64,000 nucleotides of DNA from Aselliscus stoliczkanus. Lineage: Eukaryota; Chordata; Mammalia; Chiroptera; Hipposideridae. Below are positions 46,929 to 59,279 of this stretch, piece by piece. Positions within the stretch are counted from its first letter, which is position 1. Every line of letters begins with the position of its first letter. Under the pieces are notes generated by a model. The model did not search any database. It saw only the letters and a list, made by a program, of their open reading frames with translations, and was not told where the DNA came from. Location: NCBI GenBank assembly GCA_033961575.1, contig CM066735.1:91643449-91707448 (forward strand), read 5' to 3'. The translations under genes and the position numbers were made by a program.

Positions 46929-47034
46929 AAAAATAAGAAATTAAGAACTGAGGTCCGGAGGGGCGGGCAGGGCTATTGATGCACTTGGTGAATGTGCTTG
47001 CACAGGTCCGGCGGGGGCGGCAGGCAGCAGGCCC

Positions 47035-47789
<755 letters not shown>

Positions 47790-47945
47790 CACTCACTGAC
47801 TTACCGTGTCCTAAACCTGGAACATATTAACTAAAAACTCTGAGGGAACTGACAGAGGAGGAAGCTGAGGCAGAAGGAGAGTAAGGCACTGGCCCAAGGC
47901 TGGGCAAGGCTCTGCAACGGGGCCCACACTCTTAACCACAGGCCC
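47790..47945 (-). repeat. MIR SINE fragment, antisense
   Basis: GAGGAGGAAGCTGAGGCAG, GTAAGGCACTGGCCCAAGG and CACACTCTTAACCACAGG match reversed MIR. Confidence 0.65.
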
Positions 47946-48122
47946 TCGGGGAGGCTGTTCTCTCTACCCAGACAGGATCAACACTGGATGAAAAACCAAA
48001 CAAAAAAATCAAAACAACTTAAAGAAAAAAAAAGAAGTAGGTTTCTGGAGATCCCAGAATCCACCCCTTCCCTTCCATTCTCTAATTTCACTTTTTGCCT
48101 GATTTTTAGTTTTTCTATTTTT

Positions 48123-48358
48123 TTTTTTTTTTTTTTTTTGAGGGCAGTGTCACTGGTCCTCATTTGTGGGATCCAAACTGGGGCCGCTGGCATCCCAAGC
48201 CAGCTCTTAAAACACGGCGCTACTCGGCTGGCCCAAAGAGTGATTTTATTTTATTTTTTTTTGAGGGCAGTTTTACTGGCCCTCATATGTGGGACCCGAA
48301 CTGGGCTGCTGGCTTCCCAGGCCAGTGCTTAACCACTGCGCCACTCGGCCGGCCCCTC
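48123..48358 (-). mobile_element. Tandem pair of short tRNA-Ser-headed SINEs sharing one target-site duplication
   Basis: Two minus-strand short copies abut: one from its poly(T) at about 48,123 to its head at 48,234, the other from 48,235 to its head at 48,355. The only clear duplication, GTTTTTCTATTTTT / GTTTCTCTATTTTT (13 of 14), flanks the pair as a whole (48,109 and 48,359). Between them lies the A-rich tail of the upstream unit. Confidence 0.8.
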
Positions 48359-48372
48359 GTTTCTCTATTTTT

Positions 48373-48785
48373 GGTGTTGAGAATTTGGGTGTATCAGAGC
48401 AAATGGATAAGGAACCAAAGGGGAAAAGGGCTAAAGCAGCACAAGTTACTCTAAAATGTGACAATCAAGGTAGCGTTATGTGAGCGTGACTGTAGTCTAC
48501 CACCAGCTAACTCAGGAAGAGGACTCTAACCTAGTATGATATTCACAGCAATCCCTGATCAGTATTAAAGGTGCAACAGAAACACCACCTTTGAATGACC
48601 CACTGAGGCTGATGATCACACAGCCTTTGAAAGCCTTCCCAATGCAACCCTAAGTTTTAACAAACCAGCTTCTGAGATGTGTGCTAAGCTCATTATCACT
48701 ATTCTAGGGAGAGGCTAGTTTCTTACGTCCACTTATATCACAAACAATTAACAGAGTACCCAGTATATGGGTTCATTTACAACTT
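48373..48785. other. Intronic unassigned sequence
   Basis: Nothing recognised. Confidence 0.5.
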
Positions 48786-48803
48786 TTGCCTCTGCTTTCT
48801 CTT

Positions 48804-48915
48804 GTTTGTTTTTCTTTTTTTTGAGGGCAGTGTCACCGGCCCTCATATGTGGGACCTGAACTGGGGCCGCTGGCTTCCAAGGCCAGGGCTTAACCACCGC
48901 GCCACTCGCCGGCCC
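48804..48915 (-). mobile_element. tRNA-Ser-headed SINE, short form, perfect 18-bp duplication
   Basis: Minus-strand copy with hairpin and short A tail. TTGCCTCTGCTTTCTCTT occurs without mismatch at 48,786-48,803 and 48,916-48,933. This suggests a fairly recent insertion. Confidence 0.95.
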
Positions 48916-48933
48916 TTGCCTCTGCTTTCTCTT

Positions 48934-49602
48934 TATGATTCTTTCCCTTCACTTGCAAATGCTGAACTCTATCACTTAAACCAGTCCAGCCTGAGTTCAA
49001 GAAGATTTAAACCAGCAATACCAAATGCAGACAGACACAAAATACCTGGGAATTGGCCAAGACGTGTGTTAAAAATGTGGTTCTTCAGTTCAGACTAAGT
49101 AATGACCTTCGAGTCTAAAAAGGGCCAAAGAGCGGTCTGAGTCACATTTCTCCACCACTGAAAAATCTCACCTTGTTCCAGTTTCTGTCAGTCTAGAATG
49201 CAATGCCTGCGGGTGACATTTGGGCATCCTCAGTAGCTTGAGTCTACATCATTCAGGACAGGTGTTTAATGAAACAGATTCCATATTAGCGAAACATACT
49301 GAAGGCCCATCTGTACGCCTAACGGACTGACTGAGATGACGGTTGGGCTGAATGTCAGAAGAATGACCTTTGCTGCTCGTATTCTACCTCAGCCTGTCCC
49401 CTCACACAGTGTGAGCATCCTGGGAGCAGGTCTGTCAGCTCAGCTCAGAGCCAGAGGGGGACAGCTGAAGGGCAGGGAACAGGCAGCTGTGGGGTGGGGA
49501 AGGGGTTACATGGAGTGTTAGTGCTATTTCAGGAGGGGTGGGGGGGAGGGGGACTCAAAAACCAAGTAGAGTGCTGATAAAATTAACATGCATTGTGCAC
49601 AA
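48934..49602. other. Intronic unassigned sequence with a G-rich run
   Basis: A G-rich run of about 22 bases lies at 49,531-49,552. Otherwise nothing recognised. Confidence 0.5.
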
Positions 49603-49617
49603 ATATATATATATATA

Positions 49618-49787
49618 TAGTTTATTGGGGAACGGCCACGGTAATTGGTTACACATTGCTTTCATGCTACAATGGCACAGTTGACCGTTTAAGGAGGGCA
49701 CAGCTCACAGTGGTCCATGTGGGGATCGAACCGGCAACCTTGGTATTATCAGCACCATGCTGTAACCAACTGACCTAACCAGTCACC
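49618..49787 (-). mobile_element. tRNA-Ile(GAT)-derived SINE
   Basis: On the minus strand: GACTGGTTAGGTCAGTTGG (A box region), an anticodon arm TGGTG-CTGATAA-TACCA with GAT in the anticodon position, GGTTCGATCCCCAC (B box) and GAGCTGTGCCCTCC, ending near an (AT)n run. This head is tRNA-Ile-like and distinct from the tRNA-Ser-like head of the other SINEs. Confidence 0.85.
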
Positions 49788-49859
49788 CAAAGATATTTTG
49801 TATGCTTAAATAAACAGTACATTTCTTTCAGAGTTCCTTTTACCTTTTCAAGTTTGATT

Positions 49860-50290
49860 TTTAAAAGATAAATATTTTCCCATCTGTAAAACTATACATG
49901 CTAACTATAGAAACAGTAATTAATAATCATCTTAAAAACCTCAGACAATACACGACACAGAAAATTGTAAGTAAAGATCATCTGTAAATTCACTCAGAGA
50001 GAAGTGCTATTAACATTTTGACTTATCACTTCCTAGTCTTTTCTAAATATACAATTTGAAAAACGATTAATTTAGTCTGCTTTTGTAATCTTAAAAGATT
50101 ACTATACAGTGAATAACTTTTTATAGTGATAATTACAGGTCTACTTCATCATTTTTAATGCTCTAATTAATAACCAATGTCCTGTTTGGAAGCATTTGGG
50201 TTGTTTCCAATATTTTTGTTTTATAAACAATGCTGTGAAGAACATCATGTGCATGGATCTTTGCAAATTTATACAACCCTTAAATCTGTT
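49860..50290 (-). repeat. Old L1 3' UTR-like sequence, antisense
   Basis: CATTTGGGTTGTTTCCAATA, AAACAATGCTGTGAAGAACA and GCATGGATCTTTGCAAATTT are familiar from antisense L1M 3' UTRs. Confidence 0.55.
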
Positions 50291-51012
50291 TAAAGTATAA
50301 ATGAAGAATAAAAGTATAAAATGAAGGAATTTAAAAATTGTGTTATTAAGTGGTTCTTAATGCTAAAATGTTTTAGAAGACTCACATAGCTGGATCAAAA
50401 CTGTGCACTATACGTGCAGGCAATGACTATCACAGTGAATTTAATGGAGGAAGACACTCGTTTTGTAGTGTATTTCTAATTAGGAGCCTAAGTAAGGTGG
50501 AATCTTGTTATAGGGTTTCTTATGTCATAGCTATAGGTGTTATCTGAACTGACAGTCTGTAAGTATCAATTACCCAACCATATTTCTTTAACAATTTCTT
50601 TCTACAAAAGGGAAAATTTCCCATCATTTTGGGTTTCCAGATTGTTACTCCTTTCCCAGGTCTTTATCAATCTTTGAGATGATCATCTATCAGTCTCCCT
50701 CCTAAAGAAAAACCACAACGTTCACCAGTGGAAATTGATATTTAAGTCTCCTACAATTTCTGCCTTTGTTCAGCAATTATTGGAATTTTGAGAAGAGGGG
50801 CATGTTGGTACTCTGCTTCTCTGACAGCACAGGTTAGGTGAGCACGAGCACTGAATTCTCCGATGATGACGAGGCATGCATCAGGGGTTCCCTGAGGCAG
50901 AGGTGCAGGGTTTCCAGGGCGCTCAGTGGAAAATCAGGGGGTGAGTGGGGCATATGATGCCCTCCATTAACTAGGCCTCTAAACCATATCCCAGCATTTT
51001 CAAAATATTTTT
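50291..51012. other. Intronic unassigned sequence
   Basis: Nothing recognised. Confidence 0.5.
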
Positions 51013-51014
51013 AT

Positions 51015-51115
51015 TTTTTAGAGGGCAGTGTCACTGGCCCTCATATGTGGGATCCGAAGTGGGGCCGCTGGCGTTCCAAGCCAGCTCTTAACCACCGCGC
51101 CACTCGGCCGGCCCC
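51015..51115 (-). mobile_element. tRNA-Ser-headed SINE, short form
   Basis: Minus-strand copy with intact head, GGATCCCAC B-box end and hairpin. The A tail is almost lost. CCCAGCATTTTCAAAA and CCCATCATTTTTAAAT on the two sides may be a decayed duplication. Confidence 0.88.
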
Positions 51116-51719
51116 CCCATCATTTTTAAATAAGCATCATGTCGTCATTTTTGTTGCCATAACACTAGCTATGATAGCCTAGCCAGAGTGGAAGTGTAAG
51201 ACGAAGATCACCGATGCTGGGCAACACACCTTCTTCTTCCCTGTCTCACCGCAGCCTCCCTCCAGTTCCAGGTATAAAGGGGTGCTGTGAGGTAAATGGT
51301 GTACCTCTGACTGAATAACAATCAGGATTATTTGGGAGTGAGTGGAGGATGAGCTCATCCTGAGGACTCTGTCCCCTCTCCCATTTTTTCTTTTTGAGAT
51401 TTCCAGAAGAGAAAGGCTCAGAAAACTCCTGCATCTCTGCCTCAAGCCTCGTGTCTCTCACGGCTGGGGTTACACTGGGTACCCTGGAAGCCAAAGGGTT
51501 TATGGCCCACCCAGAACAGGAGGAGACAGGGCTGAAGATCAAGGAGGAGGAGAAGCGACAAATAGTAAGAGAGAAGCTCAGAAAAGACCAGCAGACTGCT
51601 GAGGAGCTGAGCGATTCTATTCTCAAGACCAAAGACCATCCTATCTTGGTTGGTAGGGGAGAAATCACATGGAAAAACATTTTTTTTGACTCCCTTTTTT
51701 CAAGAAAACAGTTATGTTC
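51116..51719. other. Intronic sequence with a charged open frame
   Basis: A plus-strand (antisense to the gene) open frame with an ATG at 51,502 runs to a stop at 51,723 (73 codons). It is rich in Glu, Lys and Arg (KIKEEEKRQIVREKLRKD), a composition that favours a helix or coiled coil. I recognise no family, no promoter and no splice sites. It could be a piece of an old retrocopy or chance. Confidence 0.3.
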
Positions 51720-51945
51720 TTAAAGAAACAAATAAAAATAGTGCAATATAATGGAAAAGGGGATGGACTTTGGATGCGAACAGCCTGGATTTGCATCTCA
51801 GTTCTACCAATAACTGAGTCACCTTGGGCAAAATACTTAACCTCTCTGTGCCTCAGTTTCCTCAACAGCAAAATGGAGACAATAACAGTAGATTGTTGTA
51901 AGAATTCAGCAAGTTCATTTTTGTAAAGCACATACCAAATTTCTA
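51720..51945 (+). repeat. MIR SINE, near full length
   Basis: GGACTTTGGATGCGAACAGC, CACCTTGGGCAAAATACTTAA, CCTCTCTGTGCCTCAGTTTC and CAAAATGGAGACAATAACAG match MIR closely. Confidence 0.88.
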
Positions 51946-52199
51946 TTATTTTCTCAATGAAGACAGACAAATAGGGATTCGTGCGCACCTTTAAGAATAT
52001 GAATCGGGCTCTCTTCTTGAAGGCATATGCTCTTCAGGGAAAATCTAAACTACTCGCAGCTTCCTCAGGGCACTCTGCCCTCTCCGGGCTCTGCACCTTT
52101 GCTTCCGCTGCCTCCCGCTCATTTCCTCCATCCCAGCCTGGCGTGAGGTCACTACCCACTGTGAATGGTTGGGTGCTCATCCTCCATACTTTGTTCTTT

Positions 52200-52800
52200 A
52201 TTTATATTTAAATAAAATGGGCTGATAGACATTCTGCAACTTGCATTTTCCCCTGTAACAATGTACTGTAGTTGTGTTTCTAAGACAGTACAAACAGATC
52301 TAGCTCATTATTTTAAATAATTACAGGGCACTTCTTTGCATAGTTATTCAGCATTCACGTTTACGTTCCCCTACGGATGCACATTTAGGCTAGATTTGAT
52401 TGTTTTTGCTATCAGAGTTAGTGTTACAGTCTCGTATAAATCCGCAAGCACGTGCTTGTGTATTCTGGAGGGTGGATTCCTCTCTGTGCCAGTGCTGGAT
52501 CAGAGAGTACACATTTTAAACTTTCGGTAAATACTGCCAAACTGCCCTTCAATGAAAGGATGTACAATTTACCCTGTTTCAGGACATTCTCATCAACACT
52601 ACATTACCAATCTTAAAAGTATTTTTTGTCAAGCTGACAAGAAAACACTGTCATTGTTGTAACCACATTTATTTACCTTGATACCTACTGAGGGTTAGCA
52701 CTTTCTCATGTTTGTTTACCATTTGTATTTCTTCTGTGATTTGTTTGTTCATGTCTTTTGTCCATTTTCTTTTAAAGGACATTTTTAGATTTTTTTTACA
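52200..52800 (-). repeat. Old L1 3' UTR, antisense
   Basis: GCCAGTGCTGGATCAGAGAG, ACTGCCAAACTGCCCTTCAA, CAGGACATTCTCATCAACAC, TTGTTTGTTCATGTCTTTTG and TCCATTTTCTTTTAAAGGAC are familiar antisense L1M landmarks, and the L1 seems to resume after the SINE. Confidence 0.7.
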
Positions 52801-52803
52801 CAG

Positions 52804-53105
52804 TTTTTTTTTTTTTTTTTTTTAAGATTTTATTGGAATTGGGGAAGGGGAACAGTGTTGGGGAATTGGGGAAGGGGAACAGCCAAGTTGTTGTCCTTCA
52901 GTCTTAGTTGTGGAGGGCACAGCTAGCTCAGCTACAAGTCCAGTCAGTATCTGGCCACCTGTCAGCAGCTCCCACCTGTTCTGCTCAAGGTGCTGTGTTA
53001 TAATCTTAGTTGCGGGAGGGTGTAGCTCACCATCCCATGTGGGAATCCAACCGGCAATCTTGGTGCTAAGAGCTTCCGCTCTAACCATTGAGCGATCCGG
53101 CCGCC
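52804..53105 (-). mobile_element. tRNA-headed SINE with shared CT-rich tail
   Basis: Minus strand: head GGCCGGATCGCTCAATGG, GGTTGGATTCCCAC B box, CAACTAAGA linker, then the tail with GTTCCCCTTCCCCAATTCC. The head resembles the second module of the composite element at 33,334. The tail matches that of the long tRNA-Ser SINEs. Confidence 0.85.
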
Positions 53106-54862
53106 TTGTCCATTTTTTTTCCTTACTAATATGAAGGAGCACTTTATAGATTATAAATATTAAAAATGCACTGAAGTTCAGCTTTGGCCTCAGTATTCAG
53201 CCAAACCTGCTATAGTCTTTGGAAGACGGAATAGACAAATTCCTCCGTGGAACTCATTTCCAGCTTTCCTGAACCTGTGGAGATCCAAGGTCAGATAGGG
53301 TCCCATCATATTTAATAAGCATAATACCATCACTTGGACTTACTGCTAATATCTGAATACTGGTTTAAAAAATATTGGTAAGCCCTATGAATGTAATTGA
53401 GACTGAAAATCTCATTCGGTCAAAGACAAATAACACACAACGGAAAGATGCGGAACTGCCTTCATGGGCATTCACACAAATGTTCAAAGTGCGATGGAAG
53501 AGCAGCTATGCCAGGTGTTAACAGAAAGGTTATGGAGCCAAACAGATCTTGACCTGTTCACAGCACACCCTGACACTGATAGAAAAGGACTGGGTAACAA
53601 CCAGTGTCTGCTGGTGGAGACAGTAGCACATCCAGTGACTGTGTGAAGTGGTAAATTAACGTGCAAACATTGAAATGAAAATGTAGGGCGAGGGTCTGCG
53701 GGAAGCACGGTACACAGCTCCCGCTGCTGGGGGTGCCACAGGGACCCTGCGCCACCACCACCGGGGGCTGAGGGGTCAGTCTTCACCTTTTTGTTACCAC
53801 TAGAGAAAAAGGAAAGCTTTGATCTGACAGTAAACTCTCCATTAAGAAGAACCCACATTGGCACAGGTGGCCAAAAACTCATGCTTTTTACCAGGTGAAA
53901 ACATTTAAGTACTGCAAATGGGCAGAGGAGCCCTCTAGCAGCTGGCAGCACTGAGAAATTATACTGTTACATCATAATGTAAAACTTCAAAAATATACTA
54001 AGTTTCTAATAATAAAATTATAATATTACTTAAGTTCTTAAAAATAACATTTCACATTTATTCTTGGATCTCAAGATGGGAACAATCTGCCTTGCCAAGG
54101 CTGTTCCTTGATTCTAACACTGGCTCTTCAATAGTCAGCCAAAATAGATTCAGTGCCCCCTTCAATGATAATACTACTTATCTATTGTGTGTGGAGGAAA
54201 TATTTTCTTCCAGTGTTATCATTTACTCTTTAAACTAGTTTACGATGTCTCCTGCCATACATGAGTTTAAAAATTTTAAGTAGTTAAATAAGTCAATCTT
54301 CCCTTAACCTTTTTTTGGTTTGTATGATACCATGCTTATTTGCAAAAGGCCCTCTCCGTTCACTTCTGTATTTTAGAAACACTCTGTTTACTAATGGTAA
54401 ATTTTATATGCAATGCAAGCTTTATCACACACAGCTTCCTATACATATCGGGGCCTAATTTGGAACTTGTTATTCTTTCAATAGGTTAGTTTGTCCTTTG
54501 CATTATTTGTTCCTCCTGTTTTTCTCACTAGTTTTATAGTATGTCTTGATATCTGTTAGGGTAACTTTTCATCCTTCCCCACTTCTTTCATTCACTAAAA
54601 TTTTATTTGGAGAACCCTAACCCTGATAAGGAGAACACTTGGACCAATTAATGCTATTTCACCCCAGGGTGAAAGGAATCTCTTGTCTCTTTGAAGAATA
54701 TTATCAAGATTTAGAAAATCTGTATTCCTCTCAGTCTACTAATTAAAAATCCAGGGAGTAGGACAAAGTTAAGTTTTGCGTTTCGGAATGCGGGGAAACC
54801 AGACTGCTAATTATAGGCCTGACTTGAAACCAGAAAGATTGTTAAGGATCCTGAACACACGA
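53106..54862. other. Intronic sequence, mostly unassigned
   Basis: A GC-richer block at 53,680-53,950 keeps a minus-strand frame open for about 150 codons without family resemblance. 53,980-54,600 is AT-rich and may include old L1 sequence. Confidence 0.45.
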
Positions 54863-54885
54863 ACACACACACACACACACACACA
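54863..54885. repeat. (CA)n microsatellite
   Basis: About eleven AC units. Confidence 0.9.
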
Positions 54886-54972
54886 GAGCTCATAGTGATT
54901 TAGTGATTCAGGAAGAAAAGATGATCAAGTGATTTAAACCAAATGGTGGACATTATGAAACTAGGTTCAAAT

Positions 54973-55088
54973 TTTTTTTCTTTTTTTTTTTTTTGAGGGC
55001 AGTGTCACTGGCCCTCCTATGTGGGACCCAAACCGGGGTTGCTGGCTTTCCAAACCAGTGCTTAACCACCGTACCACTTGGCCGGCCC
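54973..55088 (-). mobile_element. tRNA-Ser-headed SINE, short form
   Basis: Minus-strand copy with an anticodon loop containing GGA (reverse of CTTTCCAAA), GGTTTGGGTCCCAC and hairpin. Target-site duplication AACTAGGTTCAAATTT / AACTAGGTTTAAATTT. Confidence 0.92.
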
Positions 55089-55103
55089 AACTAGGTTTAA
55101 ATT

Positions 55104-56223
55104 TGAGAATGCTAAATAAAACTGCATACAAGTCCAGCAAGTTATGTGGTTACTCCAGAATTACTAGCTGGCAATGCTAAAAGAGGTACTGAGTACTGCA
55201 AATTCTAAAGCGGCGTTAATATCTTCCTCAAGATTTGTCAAGAGAAGATAGCTGGCAGCCCCAGAATTCTATCATAAAGATGGAAATGGAAAGGTTGGTG
55301 AGCAAGCTGAGCTCCCACCACCGTGGGGGTGTGGTGTGTGGGGTAGTGCAGCTTCCCTGCCTTCCCTCCTCCCGCCCCCACAAAAACAGGCAGAAGACAA
55401 CTTTTCCCACGCAAAGCTATGAGAGGAGGGTATCAAGAGACTCACTAGGAAAGACTGAAGGTGCCTGTATGAAGGAGATGCGAGTGTCTCCCTGGCTGGA
55501 GATTTAAACCAGACATGAGAGGGGGCACCACAGCAGCAGTCTGTACTGCCGTCTCATCAGGGTCCTTATCAAGAAGGCTGATTCTAGGGGAAGGGACCCC
55601 TGTAGCTAACAGGCTCCTAGGAGAATGCTGTGGGAGAGGGGCAGTGGTATTCATTCTGGAGCCAGCTTGGCAGCCAATTTTTAAAATTTTAGGAATTTAA
55701 ACAGTCATTATTAAAATTTAAGTATAGAAAGTTACAACTAAATAATTTATAAACAAAGTTAATAAATACTTAAAACTCATAATTTCTTAATTATTTTACT
55801 GCTATTATTAATCCACATAAGTTTTTAAAAAAAGTTTATTCTATTTGTATAGTAGAAAAAAACAGCGTGCTACTGTGCATTTTGTCCCAATTATGCATTC
55901 AGTAAGGTCAGGTATGTAGCCTGAAATCGGCAAATGCTACCAATTAGTACTTGATGTATTGTTTTCTTGCCTGCAGTTAAGAAAACGATGGAGAAAATGC
56001 TAATGACGCAGATCAAACTTAAAAGTATGTCATGTCTAGAGTCCTTACATTTTGAATAGCATAAAAATTGGAGGATATAGTCTTCCAGTATTTGAAACTA
56101 TTATCTGATTCAGCCAAGAGTTGCTCATGACACTGACTAACAAGTGAAGTGCCAACATCCTTCTTCATTTCACTTTTGCTTTAGTTCTGAGCTTAAATGA
56201 AAATATCATCCAACATTCATGTT
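55104..56223. other. Intronic unassigned sequence
   Basis: Nothing recognised. Confidence 0.5.
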
Positions 56224-56239
56224 AAAACTACACTCATTT

Positions 56240-56680
56240 GGGCAGGCCGAGTGGCGAGTTGGTTAAGAGCTGGCTTGGGATGCCAGAGGCCCCAGTTCGG
56301 ATCCCACATATGAGGGTCGGTGACACTGTCCTCTACAGGTAAGATGGTGAACAACAGTTCCACCTGGAGCTGGGTTGCTGTGAGTCCCCGGGATGGCATA
56401 GCTGCAGCCCCTGCTGCAGTGGGCTGCCATAGGCTACTGTGAGCAGCCGGCAGCCAGCGTGAGCTGCCAACAGCTGCCGTGAGTGGCCATCCAGAGGCCA
56501 GCGACCGATCTGCCTCACCCGAGAAGAGAGCAATGATGATACCAACATGGGCCAGTGAAGCAATGTCCTCCACAACTAGACTGAAGAACAAAAGGACAGC
56601 AACTTGTCTGTTCCCCTTCCCCGGTTCCCCAGCACTGTACCCTCCCCCAATTCCCCATAAAATCTTTAAAAAAACACCTA
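56240..56680 (+). mobile_element. tRNA-Ser-headed SINE, long form
   Basis: Plus-strand copy with GGCAGGCCGAGTGGCG head, CAGTTCGGATCCCAC, body, and a tail ending CCCCATAAAATCTTTAAAAA (the AATAAA has become CATAAA). Target-site duplication AAAACTACACTCATTT is perfect. Confidence 0.93.
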
Positions 56681-56696
56681 AAAACTACACTCATTT

Positions 56697-57835
56697 ATCA
56701 TTTGCAACCATAAGATGTATGCACATAGGCTTTTGGCAAAGAAGTCACTGAAAATCTTCTGGGAGAATTAATGGCTATATGGAATTTGCATTAAAGAGTA
56801 TTGAATATTTTATTATCTGTAAACTGTGTACTACATATCAGTAAAATGTATAACAACTTACGTTTACGTGCATATGTATAATACATACCACTACCCGACC
56901 TCTGCCCCCAGCCAATTGTTAAACATTTACTAGTAAACCACCGCGAAGGGGTTAGTCAAGGATAAGCCAGGGCTGGGTCTTCCACATCAGGGTACTGTGA
57001 AGTGAGCTCTCCAAATTACATGATGCAAAGCAGCATTTGACACCTGTTACCGAGAAGGAAAGGATGGAAGATGCTGCTTGTTAAAGAAGTGGGGAGGACA
57101 GTAACTATGAGAAATTAGGTGAAGGGACACTGTTCTCATCTGTTACCTAGCCCCTACTGCCTAGAAGCTAGGCCTTGGAAAGGGAGAGAAAGGAGGTACC
57201 TGAGAGCCAGACCATGTTCCATCTACTGTGATGGAGTGGAAGGAGGAAATTAGATTTAAATCAGGTATAAGATGGGAGTTTAAAAATGGACCATATTGAT
57301 CTTCTAATAACTAAAGTAACCTGAATGCTATGAGATCTGCTAAATACTGTTAAGGGATAGAAAAAGAAGATTCAACAAAGCATGGCCTAAGGCAGGGACT
57401 GGAGAAAATTAAAACCATTTGGTACTAATGCCTCCTGAGTTGAGACTGCTCAATAAACAATAAAAATACATTGACTATAACCTAAAGTATACTGTTGATA
57501 AAATTATTTTTAAAACTTAAAAACTCATCCTATCAGCCCACACAGCACTGCTCTGTACATTAAATCAATGTGTGCTTTGAAATATAAAGCGTTCTGGTAG
57601 AATAGACTCATCTAAAGAAAAGCACAGATGGTGCATTCCTACTGAGAAGCTATTGGATTGCAATTTCAGGCTTAGTTAGCAATAATTCCTAATGAACTCC
57701 CAGAAAAGATCCTTACAGGAGAGGACTTGTTTAAGACACCAGAGAGTCACACATGATTTTCTTCCAAATACCACTGCAAAAAGCTGTGGTGGCAGCAAGT
57801 AGGAAAGAGTCATAGATGCCAAGATACTGAAGCTA
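56697..57835. other. Intronic unassigned sequence
   Basis: Nothing recognised. Confidence 0.5.
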
Positions 57836-57839
57836 GAAC

Positions 57840-58512
57840 TTTTTTTTTAAAAGCAGCTTTGAGATATAATTCACATGCTGTACTATTGACCCATTTAATA
57901 TGTGTACTTCAATGATTTTTAGTATATCCACAGCGTTATGCAACCATCAACACAATCCACTGTAGAATATTTTCATCATCAGCCAAAGAAACGTGTACCC
58001 ATTAGTGATCACTCCCCATCCCCTGAAATCCTCCAGCATGAGGTATCCGGTAATCTACTGTTTCTCTTTGTCTATTCTGGACATTTCATATAAATAGAAT
58101 CATATGACATGTGCTCTTTTGTGACTGGTGTAATGCCTTTATGGTGCATCCATGCTGTAGCGTGCTTCATTCCGTTTTATTGCCAAATAACAGTGCATTG
58201 TGTGAATGTACCATGTGATAGTAATCCATTCATTGGTAGACAGACATGTGGTTTGTTTTCACTTTTTGGCTATTAGGAATAATGCTGCTGTGAACATCTG
58301 TGTAAGGGTTTTGCATGGACATGTTTTCATTTCTCTTGGGTATATACCTAAGAGTGGAATTGCCTGGTCATATGATAACTATGCAGAACCATCGGAGGAA
58401 CTGCCAAAGTGCTGTCCAAAGAGGCTGCGCCATTTTATATCCCTGCTAGCATTGTGCGAGGGTTCCAATTCTCCACATCTTCACCAACGCATGTCACTAT
58501 CTGAGGATGCTA
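57840..58512 (-). repeat. L1 3' UTR/ORF2 end, antisense
   Basis: GCAGCTTTGAGATATAATTC, CATGCTGTACTATTGACCC, TGTTTCTCTTTGTCTATTC, ATAATGCTGCTGTGAACATC, TCTCTTGGGTATATACCTAA, GTGGAATTGCCTGGTCATAT and GTTCCAATTCTCCACATC are the classic antisense L1M 3' region. Confidence 0.85.
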
Positions 58513-59279
58513 GATTTTAGAGAGAGAACAGTTCATGCCCAATGGCCTATGTCCACCAAGTTTTTTTTTTTTAAATATATATTCTCTACAAACATTCGTT
58601 TCTGCCAACCATAGAAAATAAACTCTCTTAAATTGGAGTATTTTTCTCATGGTCTCTGGCTATGGGAGACTGATCCTCTCTTCCCTGATGGAAGTAAAAA
58701 TGACAATAATCTAACAAGAATTGTTTGTAATGCATACCTTTTCTTCAAAATAAAAATATTTTTTATTCCACAGTTCTCAAATATGGGACGCCCACTACAT
58801 ATTAGTATTTGAATGTATCAATTTTCCCCTCAAATACTTTTTTTGTTCCCACTCCTATTCAGTAGCTAAGAGCAGGTGGGGCAGGAGATGGTTTTGAGAG
58901 TGGGTGTGCATACAGCCATCATGCCCTAGATACTATCACACTGACCATGGTCTCCCCACATCTGGGAATCTGGACTTGAGTCCAGAGATATAAATAACCC
59001 AGCCGAGGGCCAGAGCTGGACAAGGATCTCAGTGGTTTCAGTTTACTAGATGGTTCTGCTTGCCCCTCAGCGCTGATAGTCTGCAATTGAGGCAGCCTGG
59101 TGAGTCATCTGGATGCTGTTCATGCTGAGGAATGACTTTCCACCGAAAGCGGGGGCTTAGATTTGGGTTGAGGCCTTGCTCTTATGCTCTCTTCCAAAAG
59201 GGATGATGTTGAACCTTCTGCTAAAGCTGGAACCCAACTGTCAGCTGTACCAGGGAGGGCACATATCACTCTGTGCTTG
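58513..59279. other. Intronic unassigned sequence
   Basis: Nothing recognised. Confidence 0.5.

Larger units (their letters stand above)
46280..47034 (-). other. UBE2E2: 3' UTR of the UBE2E gene
   Basis: The untranslated region runs from the TAG stop to an inferred cleavage site near 46,280, about 750 nt. It begins with a short GC-rich segment, then has an AT-rich stretch, then a long C/U-rich tract in the sense strand (46,824-46,896), then mixed AT-rich sequence up to a canonical AATAAA. No SINE or L1 insertion is visible inside it, although both flanks are repeat-dense, which fits a purifying constraint. The end point is inferred from the poly(A) signal and not from transcript data. Confidence 0.7.

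Noticed and set aside
49618..49787. A functional tRNA-Ile gene
   Set aside because: The acceptor stem does not close, a SINE body follows, and the element is embedded in intron sequence.
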